Origin: Clostridia bacterium
Lineage (GTDB): Bacteria > Bacillota > Clostridia > Oscillospirales > CAG-272
DNA: 47,996 bases
NCBI GenBank assembly: GCA_017463405.1
Contig: JAFTPJ010000005.1
Span: 1-47,996, forward strand
Direction: 5' to 3'
Position numbers and translations under genes: made by a program. Shown piece after piece: positions 42,539-47,996 of this stretch. Positions within the stretch are counted from its first letter, which is position 1; the number at the start of each line of letters is the position of its first letter. The notes beneath the pieces were generated by a model. It was given only the letters and a program-made list of their open reading frames with translations. It searched no databases and was not told the DNA's origin.

Positions 42539-43141
42539 TCAACCGAATTTGATGCCCGAAAAGCAGGAAAACGCCATGGCAAGCAATCCTGCCGCGATCA
42601 GCGTCAAGGGAAATCCCTTGAAGGCTCTGGGAGGATCGGCATTCTCCATGCGGCTACGCACGCCCGCGAACACCACAATCGCCAGCGTAAAGCCGAGCGA
42701 CGCCGAAAAGCCGAAGCAGACCGCTTGAATAAAATCGTATTCCTTCTGCACGATCAAAAGCGCCGAGCTGAGCACCGCGCAGTTGGTCGTAATCAGCGGC
42801 AGGTAAATACCAAGCGCGCTGTAGAGTGTGGGAATAAACTTCCGCAGGAACATCTCGATAAACTGCACCAGCGCCGCAATCACCAGGATAAATGCGATGG
42901 TTTTGAGGTATCCGAGATCATAATCCGCCCATTCGGGAACCAGCAAAAAGTGATACACCAACCACGTCACCGCACTGGAGACCGTGATAACAAAGGTCAC
43001 CGCCATACCCATACCGAGTGCCGTGGCGGGCTTTTCGGAGACGCCGAGGAAGGGACAGCAACCGTAGAACTTGGAGAAAATGAAGTTTTCCACCAGCAGT
43101 GCTGTAAACATCAGCGACATAACAGAACCAAAGTATTCCAT
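42539..43141 (-). CDS. rnfA: Rnf complex subunit A
   Basis: 200 residues, about six membrane helices. Typical segments: LVENFIFSKFYGCCPFLGVS, ITTNCAVL and FSASLGFTLAIVVFAGVR. RnfA and RnfE are related and of opposite topology; together they hold a membrane 2Fe-2S site by Cys in the conserved NC segments. ATG 43141 lies 1 base after the rnfE stop, with GGAGG inside rnfE, so translation is coupled. Confidence 0.95.
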   Translation of the reverse strand: MEYFGSVMSLMFTALLVENFIFSKFYGCCPFLGVSEKPATALGMGMAVTFVITVSSAVTWLVYHFLLVPEWADYDLGYLKTIAFILVIAALVQFIEMFLRKFIPTLYSALGIYLPLITTNCAVLSSALLIVQKEYDFIQAVCFGFSASLGFTLAIVVFAGVRSRMENADPPRAFKGFPLTLIAAGLLAMAFSCFSGIKFG

Positions 43142-43142
43142 A

Positions 43143-43817
43143 TTATACGCTTGCCTCCTCTCTGTTCTCTGCCTTGGAAACGCTCTTACGCGTTTCCTCA
43201 ACAGCCTTCAGATGTGCCTTATCCGCAACGGCATTGCGGATCTTCTGCACCACCGCGATGACGATTCCGAGCGTGATGAACGCGCCTGCGGGCAAAACAA
43301 AGATAACCATCGGATTCTCGCTGTAGCCGGGAATGGCAAAGCCGAACACCGTACCCGCACCTAACAGCTCACGCACAAACGCAAGCACGCACAGAGCGAA
43401 GGTGAAGCCCAAGCCCATCGCCACGCCATCCACGATACTCGGGAGCGGCTTGTTTTTGGAGGCGAACGCCTCGGCGCGCGCCAGGATGATACAGTTGACC
43501 ACGATCAGCGGAATGAACAGTCCGAGCGACTGATAAAGCGAGTAAAAATACGCGCGCATCAGCAGTTCAACCGCCGTCACAAAGCCCGAAACGATAACGA
43601 TGTACGCCGCAATGCGCACCTGCTTCGGAATAAACTTCCGCAGAAGAGAAATGAACAGATTGGAGCAGATCAGCACCACGGTTGCCGCAAGACCCATACC
43701 AATCGCATTGGATATCGAGGTGGTTGTTGCCAGCGTGGGACACATGCCGAGTAGCTGTACCAGCGTGGGGTTGTTATCAAGCAAGCCTTCCTTTAACTGT
43801 TTTACATACTTATTCAC
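43143..43817 (-). CDS. rnfE: Rnf complex subunit E
   Basis: 224 residues, about six membrane helices. Conserved: NPTLVQLLGMCPTLATTTS, GLFIPLIVVNCIILARAEAFA and GLGFTFALCVLAFVRELLG. I choose the GTG at 43817 because GGGAGGTG precedes it and the protein then starts MNKYVKQLKEG. It overlaps the end of rnfG by 8 bases. The ORF's upstream ATG (43835) would put the binding site inside the gene. Confidence 0.95.
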   Translation of the reverse strand: MNKYVKQLKEGLLDNNPTLVQLLGMCPTLATTTSISNAIGMGLAATVVLICSNLFISLLRKFIPKQVRIAAYIVIVSGFVTAVELLMRAYFYSLYQSLGLFIPLIVVNCIILARAEAFASKNKPLPSIVDGVAMGLGFTFALCVLAFVRELLGAGTVFGFAIPGYSENPMVIFVLPAGAFITLGIVIAVVQKIRNAVADKAHLKAVEETRKSVSKAENREEASV

Positions 43818-44388
43818 CGTCGACACCTCCCTCATTCAATATGTTTTCCAGTGCCGCCGTTGCACGGTTCACGCCGTCCAGCACCGCACCAGAGGTCACG
43901 CTCGCGCCCGCGATCATGTCTACGTCGGTACCCGCAACAAGCACACCGCTCTTGCCGCTGTAGTTGTTTTTTAGATATTTCTCGTCAGCCGATTTGGAAC
44001 CCAAGCCGGGGGTTTCGGTATGGCTGACCACGTCCACACCGTAAATGCTGTGATCCGCCTTATAGCCGATCATCAGCTCGATCTCGCCGCCAAAGCCCGC
44101 GGTTTTGATCTCGACGCAATAGCCGAGCAGCACGTCGCCCTCGTAAACAGCGGAAACGGTTGCTCCGTCTGACGATCCGATTTCGGTGTACTGCAGGCGC
44201 GTCTCATCCTTGCCCGTAAAAATCTTTCCGACCGACAGCTCCTTGGTTTGCTTGATATTCTCCGCATAGATGTCCGCCGTCAATGCGTAAACAAAGGAAA
44301 CGATACCCGCGATAATCGCACAGATCAAAAGTAACTTGAGTCCGATTACGGCGGCACTCAATACCGAGTTGTTTTTTAGTTTTTCCAT
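43810..44388 (-). CDS. rnfG: Rnf complex subunit G (FMN-binding)
   Basis: 192 residues. One N-terminal membrane helix (LKLLLICAIIAGIVSFVYAL) and an extracytoplasmic FMN-binding domain. The flavin attachment motif, usually DxxSGATxTS, is here DMIAGASVTSGAV, with Ala for the first Ser and Ser for the Thr that normally carries FMN. HTETPGLGSK is the other family motif. It passes electrons between RnfC/B and RnfD. ATG 44388 is the start of family-like sequence. Confidence 0.92.
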   Translation of the reverse strand: MEKLKNNSVLSAAVIGLKLLLICAIIAGIVSFVYALTADIYAENIKQTKELSVGKIFTGKDETRLQYTEIGSSDGATVSAVYEGDVLLGYCVEIKTAGFGGEIELMIGYKADHSIYGVDVVSHTETPGLGSKSADEKYLKNNYSGKSGVLVAGTDVDMIAGASVTSGAVLDGVNRATAALENILNEGGVDGE

Positions 44389-44404
44389 CGATACATACCG
44401 CCTT

Positions 44405-45418
44405 TCACGAAGCTTTCTTTTCCCTGCGTTTCTTACCGAACACGCGCGGCTTGGTTGCCATGTCCAGATACCAGACAAGCGCGTTCATAATCAAAATCGC
44501 AAAGGAAACACCCTCATTATATCCGCCGAAGTAGCGGATGAACACGACCAGTGCGCCGCATCCGATGCCGTAGATGAGTCTGCCGACGTTCGTCACGGGA
44601 GAGGTCACGTAATCGGTCGCCATGAAAATCGCGCCCAACACCAAGCCGCCGCTACAAAGTGACGCGGTCATAAATACCGCACGGTCCATCAGCGTCGCAC
44701 TCACGCCCTCGGGCAGGATCGGGAACAGGAAGGTCAGAATCGCCACGGTTCCCAGCATTGCCACGGGAATGTGCCAACGGATGACACGGCGAACCAGCAG
44801 ATACACACCGCCAATCAGCAGTGCCAGCACCGACACCTCGCCGATGCATCCACCATTGCGTCCGAGGAAGAGATCGAAAAGTGTCACCCCCTCCGGGAGC
44901 ACACCCGCATTGATCGAAGTCAGGGGCGTCGCAGAGGCAACCGCATCGAACACCTGCCCGTAATTGCTCATATCCCCTGCCCATGCCATCATTAAAAAGA
45001 CACGTGCCGCAAGCGCGGGGTTCATAATGTTCTTACCGATACCGCCGAACAGCTGCTTGACCACGATAATGGCAAACGCCGCACCCACGACGGGCACGTA
45101 CAGCGGTACGTTAGCGGACAGATTCAGTCCGAGAAGCAGACCCGTAACCGCTGCGGAGCAATCCGCGATCGTGACGGTGCGCTTCAAAATGATTTGTGTC
45201 AGCATTTCGAACAGCACACAGGAGGCAACCGAGATCAATACCACCAGCGCCGCCTTGTATCCGAATGCATAGATGCCCCATACCGTTGCGGGCAGGAGCG
45301 CGATCAGCACGTCCTTCATCACCGACGACGTGGTCATTCCCCGTCTCGCATGGGGCGAAGGAGAAACCGTCAACAGCGAGGGAGCAGGCTGCATAGGCAT
45401 TTGTTGTTTGGAATCCAT
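44405..45418 (-). CDS. rnfD: Rnf complex subunit D (membrane, FMN-binding)
   Basis: 337 residues with about eight to ten membrane helices. Conserved: KDVLIALLPATVWGIYAFG, GLLLGLNLSANVPLY, KQLFGGIGKNIMNPALAARVFL, and ASATPLTSI, where SAT-type sequence carries covalent FMN. FMATDYVTSPV and GVSFAILIMNALVWYLD are also typical. A ~30-residue Gln/Met/Pro-rich N-terminus precedes the first helix. AAAGGA precedes the ATG. It is in the ion-translocating core. Confidence 0.95.
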   Translation of the reverse strand: MDSKQQMPMQPAPSLLTVSPSPHARRGMTTSSVMKDVLIALLPATVWGIYAFGYKAALVVLISVASCVLFEMLTQIILKRTVTIADCSAAVTGLLLGLNLSANVPLYVPVVGAAFAIIVVKQLFGGIGKNIMNPALAARVFLMMAWAGDMSNYGQVFDAVASATPLTSINAGVLPEGVTLFDLFLGRNGGCIGEVSVLALLIGGVYLLVRRVIRWHIPVAMLGTVAILTFLFPILPEGVSATLMDRAVFMTASLCSGGLVLGAIFMATDYVTSPVTNVGRLIYGIGCGALVVFIRYFGGYNEGVSFAILIMNALVWYLDMATKPRVFGKKRREKKAS

Positions 45419-45450
45419 AAGTATATCCTTTCGGAATTTTTTTGATGAAA

Positions 45451-46776
45451 TTACTTTTTCTTTGCGCGCAAAGCACCCTTTGCCACGCGGATGTACTGCA
45501 CGATCTGCACACCTGCTGGACAGTTGTACGAGCACGTACCGCACTCAACACAGCTCATCACATCCATCCTTGCCGCATCGTCATATCTGCGCGCCTGCGC
45601 ATACTCGGCAAGATAATTGGGCATCAGATGCATCGGACAATGCTGAATACAGCAACCGCAATGAATGCACGCCGTGTGCAACGTATTGATCCTGTCGTAC
45701 TCCTCGGAGAACACCAGCAGTGCCGAGGTTCCCTTGGTTACGGGACCGTCCATATCCCACTGTGCCTGTCCCATCATGGGACCTCCGCTGACAATCTTCT
45801 TCGGCTCCTTGACGCATCCGCCGCAGAAATCGATCACTTCACGGTAGGAAACACCCAAGGGAGCGCGCACGTTTTTCGGCTCCTTGACACAGTCGCCTGC
45901 CACCGTGACGATGCGACTGACCAGCGGAATACCGCGGTAGAATGCACGGGAGATTGCCGCACTCGTCTCGGCATTGACAATCATGCATCCGAGATCGGCG
46001 GGAAGCTTTCCGGGGGGGAGCTCCTTTTTATAAATCGCGTACATGATCTGACGCTCGTCCCCCTGCGGATACTTTGTTTTCAGCACACAAACGCGGATAT
46101 TCGGCTTGTCAGCCGTTTCCCTTTGTAGCAGCTCGATCGCGTCTGGCTTGTTATCCTCCACCGCAAGGATTCCCTCGGTGACGTGTAACGCGTGCATCAG
46201 AATCTCCAATCCCTCGATTACGGGCTTGCTACGCTCCAGCAGGAGACGGTGATTCGCCGTGATGTAAGGCTCGCACTCGGCGCAGTTAATGATGACTACC
46301 TTTGCCTTGCCGACCGCACTCTGAATCTTCGCGTAGGTCGGGAAGGTTGCGCCTCCCAGACCGCTGATACCCGCCTGTCGGACGGTCTCAATGATCTCCT
46401 CGGTGGTTGCCTTCTCCAGAGGTGCCGTGCGGCGTTGCATAGTCTCGCACTGCGTACGCAAGCCGTCGTTTTCGATGACGACGTTCTGAATCGGGACCCC
46501 CTGTGCGTTATGCCGCGTGACAATCTCCTTCACCGTGCCCGAAATGCTGGCGTGAACCGGACAGCCAAGCCCGTTTTCCACCACGCCAATGACCTGACCG
46601 ATCTTGACAGAGTCGCCCTTCTGCACGATTGGCGTCGCATGCGCACCGATGTGCTGGGAGAGCGGAATGGAGACGGTTGGCGGCTCGGGCAGACGGATGG
46701 TCTGCAGAGTTGCGGTGTCCTTGTGCTCGTGAACATGAGAGCCACCGCGAAACGTGTACTTCTTTTTCTCGAACAT
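45451..46776 (-). CDS. rnfC: Rnf complex subunit C (NADH-binding)
   Basis: 441 residues. It is the cytoplasmic subunit that exchanges electrons with NAD+. It starts with FRGGSHVHEHK, has a Gly-rich NAD/FMN site (GISGLGGATFPTYAK), then NCAECEPYITANHRLL and, at the C-terminus, two 4Fe-4S motifs CIHCGCCIQHCP and CVECGTCSYNCPAGVQ. First gene of the operon C-D-G-E-A-B, under a near-consensus promoter. The Rnf complex oxidises ferredoxin with NAD+ and exports Na+ or H+, which would supply energy during uronate fermentation. Confidence 0.95.
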   Translation of the reverse strand: MFEKKKYTFRGGSHVHEHKDTATLQTIRLPEPPTVSIPLSQHIGAHATPIVQKGDSVKIGQVIGVVENGLGCPVHASISGTVKEIVTRHNAQGVPIQNVVIENDGLRTQCETMQRRTAPLEKATTEEIIETVRQAGISGLGGATFPTYAKIQSAVGKAKVVIINCAECEPYITANHRLLLERSKPVIEGLEILMHALHVTEGILAVEDNKPDAIELLQRETADKPNIRVCVLKTKYPQGDERQIMYAIYKKELPPGKLPADLGCMIVNAETSAAISRAFYRGIPLVSRIVTVAGDCVKEPKNVRAPLGVSYREVIDFCGGCVKEPKKIVSGGPMMGQAQWDMDGPVTKGTSALLVFSEEYDRINTLHTACIHCGCCIQHCPMHLMPNYLAEYAQARRYDDAARMDVMSCVECGTCSYNCPAGVQIVQYIRVAKGALRAKKK

Positions 46777-46848
46777 ACTGATCCTTTCCGAATGATTTTT
46801 CGGCGAAATGTTACCATCCGCCGAATAAAATAAACTTTACCATTCCAT

Positions 46849-46878
46849 ATTATAATATAAAATTCCCAAAAAGTCAAT
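46849..46878 (-). promoter_or_regulatory. Promoter of the rnf operon
   Basis: Minus strand: TTGACT (46878-46873), 18-bp spacer, TATAAT (46854-46849). A small hairpin (TTCGGCG 46799-46805 with CGCCGAA 46819-46825) lies in the leader close to the rnfC binding site. The 46879-47091 stretch is AT-rich and has no credible gene. Confidence 0.8.
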
Positions 46879-47091
46879 GCCTTGGCAAAAATATGTTGCA
46901 AAATAAAAATTTAACAATCTTTTATTTTGTGTAAAACCACCAAAAAATGAACAGAATAGCAACATGACAAAGAAAAAAACACAGTATTACGGAAAATTCA
47001 TGAAAAACGGGCGAAAACGACAGGCAAAAACATCTGAGTTTTGGTATTTGCGACAAAGATAGAAAATTTTTTTATTTTTTCAAAAAAAGGC

Positions 47092-47120
47092 TTGACAAGC
47101 GAATCGGTTTGTGGTATAAT
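47092..47120 (+). promoter_or_regulatory. Consensus promoter of the tRNA pair
   Basis: TTGACA (47092-47097), 17-bp spacer, TATAAT (47115-47120), immediately before the first tRNA. Confidence 0.92.
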
Positions 47121-47131
47121 ATTCAAGCGTT

Positions 47132-47208
47132 GGCGGGATAGCTCAGTTGGCTAGAGCAACCGGTTCATACCCGGTAGGTCATGGGTTCAAATCCAATTCC
47201 CGCTACCA
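47132..47208 (+). tRNA. tRNA-Met (anticodon CAT)
   Basis: Cloverleaf with acceptor GGCGGGA/TCCCGCT (one G-T pair), D arm GCTC/GAGC, anticodon stem ACCGG/CCGGT and loop TTCATAC, T loop TTCAAAT, and encoded CCA. The overall sequence is like elongator tRNA-Met. The T stem ATGGG/CCAAT has one G-A mismatch, which is unusual. Confidence 0.92.
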
Positions 47209-47210
47209 TC

Positions 47211-47286
47211 GGCCCGTTGGTCAAGAGGTTAAGACACCGCCCTTTCACGGCAGTAACAGCAGTTCGATTCTGCTACGGGTCACCAA
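47211..47286 (+). tRNA. tRNA-Glu (anticodon TTC)
   Basis: Acceptor GGCCCGT/ACGGGTC, D arm GTC/GAC, anticodon stem CCGCC/GGCAG with loop CTTTCAC, T arm GCAG/CTGC with loop TTCGATT, encoded CCA. It follows tRNA-Met after 2 bases, in one transcript. Confidence 0.93.
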
Positions 47287-47290
47287 CCAC

Positions 47291-47326
47291 AACCTAAATC
47301 GATTTATTCGGTTTAGGTTGTTTTTG
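47291..47326 (+). terminator. Terminator of the tRNA operon
   Basis: Stem CAACCTAAA/TTTAGGTTG with CG closing inside (47291-47321), then five T. Confidence 0.85.
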
Positions 47327-47347
47327 TTTATTATTTTGGAGGTTCCA

Positions 47348-47857
47348 ATGGAAGAAAAATATATCTGGCATTTTAATGATGACGAATATATGCTGTTCGC
47401 AAAACAATATATAGCCGAACTTAATGAATGCTTCGACTACAAAAGTTTTGTAACGCCATATAACGAAGAGCGTGAAATGATTGGAAGGATAATAGAAGAA
47501 TTTCAATATCTTGAAAGCAATATGAAACATTTACTTCAATGTGCTGTTAGATACCATATTTACAAGGGTGAAACTTATTTTGATTTTAGCAAATATATTT
47601 CTGCAACTACAATTGTATCCGAGTTAAAAGATACTTTGATTGAGCCGCATATAGCAAAGGAATTGATATCTTTGATTAAGTTTAGAAATTACATTGTACA
47701 TACACATTATGTAAATGATAATCGCGAGAAAAAAGCAACTTATTTTCCCGCCTTTCTCTTTAAGATTTATGAAGCCAATGACTATATATCAAATGTGGTA
47801 AACAGAATTATTGGAGGGGCTACTCATATCCCTAATATTTTTGAAGTAAAGCTATAA
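47348..47857 (+). CDS. Small HEPN-like protein (Rx4H motif)
   Basis: 169 residues, all-helical by appearance, AT-rich coding sequence. FRNYIVHTHY (Arg113 and His118) is the Rx4-6H motif of HEPN domains, many of which are RNases in toxin-antitoxin and defence systems; others only bind. Downstream the last residues are IFEVKL. The start is ATG 47348 with GGAGGTT; the frame extends back over the tRNAs but that is chance. It stands directly after the tRNAs, a common insertion site, with no antitoxin or nucleotidyltransferase beside it in the window. HEPN membership is my reading of one motif. Confidence 0.65.
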   Translation: MEEKYIWHFNDDEYMLFAKQYIAELNECFDYKSFVTPYNEEREMIGRIIEEFQYLESNMKHLLQCAVRYHIYKGETYFDFSKYISATTIVSELKDTLIEPHIAKELISLIKFRNYIVHTHYVNDNREKKATYFPAFLFKIYEANDYISNVVNRIIGGATHIPNIFEVKL

Positions 47858-47996
47858 ACGGCGTTTTATGCCGCGAAAGACTCTTGACACGAGTAGGAGC
47901 GTGGTAGGCTGTTTGCCAAGGCAAACGACAAGCCCCCTCGGGCTTGGGCGGTTGGCTTCTTTGCCTTACACCCACGCTCCGAGGAGGCTCGTGTCA
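47858..47996. other. Structured inverted-repeat element at the window end
   Basis: TGACACGAG (47885-47893) pairs with CTCGTGTCA (47988-47996), and GGAGCGTGG (47896-47904) with CCACGCTCC (47972-47980). Inside are two perfect hairpins, GTTTGCC-AA-GGCAAAC (47911-47926) and AAGCCC-CCTC-GGGCTT (47930-47945). A small hairpin CGGC/GCCG also follows the HEPN-like stop (near 47859-47873). The outer pairing ends exactly at the last base of the window, so more may lie beyond. The base pairing is certain; the kind of element is not. Confidence 0.7.

Noticed and set aside
46964..47062. 32-codon basic peptide frame between rnfC and the tRNAs
   Set aside because: No ribosome site, AT-rich chance frame, no promoter.
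47885..47996. Retron RNA or integron attachment site
   Set aside because: The inverted ends are suggestive, but there is no reverse transcriptase or integrase in view and the core motifs do not fit.
1..47996. CRISPR array, prophage or rRNA operon
   Set aside because: No regularly spaced direct repeats, phage structural genes or rRNA sequence seen.

Overview
The window looks like a chromosomal segment of a strictly anaerobic gut Bacillota of class Clostridia (Oscillospirales or Christensenellales type). This is inferred from a six-gene Rnf complex in the order C-D-G-E-A-B, a BspA-like leucine-rich-repeat lipoprotein, several AraC regulators, YqeG, a DUF523 protein, a CsaB-type pyruvyl transferase, and many near-consensus sigma-A promoters with 16-18 bp spacers. 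The species cannot be named from the sequence alone. Genes are of moderate GC. The left edge (1-927) and the right edge (47.3 kb onward) are AT-richer and look like accessory DNA.

Layout. 1-927: an exported-type protein, cut by the window edge and interrupted by an in-frame TAA. 1161-2006: a PHP phosphoesterase with its own promoter and a symmetrical terminator. 2059-5021 (-): an operon of AraC regulator, endonuclease IV-like TIM barrel and malic enzyme. 5715-7382: a GH20/GH67-like glycosidase. 7442-13728 (-): YqeG phosphatase, a 1210-residue LRR lipoprotein and a LamG-phosphoesterase lipoprotein. 13834-17480 (-): a heterodimeric ABC exporter, with a small XRE regulator opposite. 17971-18654 (-): a second PHP protein, beside a possible noncoding RNA on the + strand.

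18988-27030 (-) is a hexuronate operon. In transcription order it has two tandem sugar isomerase/epimerase paralogues, a third one broken by a nonsense codon, two Gfo/Idh/MocA dehydrogenases, uronate isomerase (uxaC), mannonate dehydratase (uxuA) and an SDR fructuronate reductase. A divergent AraC regulator at 27300 shares its promoter region. The enzymes would convert glucuronate to fructuronate, mannonate and 2-keto-3-deoxygluconate. Two GH20-like TIM-barrel paralogues (28316-30315), a MATE pump and another AraC regulator follow.

32878-36768 (+) holds a glycosyltransferase-CsaB fusion, rarA and a DUF523 gene. A 197-bp inverted-repeat element resembling a MITE follows. Next come a coupled pair, a Cys-cluster membrane or lipoprotein and a radical SAM enzyme (37044-38425), then an aldose epimerase. 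A DUF21/CBS CorC-like transporter at 39903 has a notable leader: promoter, a 27-codon ORF, then an intrinsic terminator only 7 bases after the ORF's stop, which suggests translation-dependent attenuation. 41706-46776 (-) encodes the Rnf complex. tRNA-Met and tRNA-Glu, a small Rx4H (HEPN-like) protein and a strongly structured inverted-repeat element close the window.

The best candidates for undescribed biology are the CorC leader attenuator, the Cys-cluster/radical SAM pair, the structured element at 47885-47996 and the possible ncRNA at 18778-18984. All identifications come from reading the sequence; no database search was possible.
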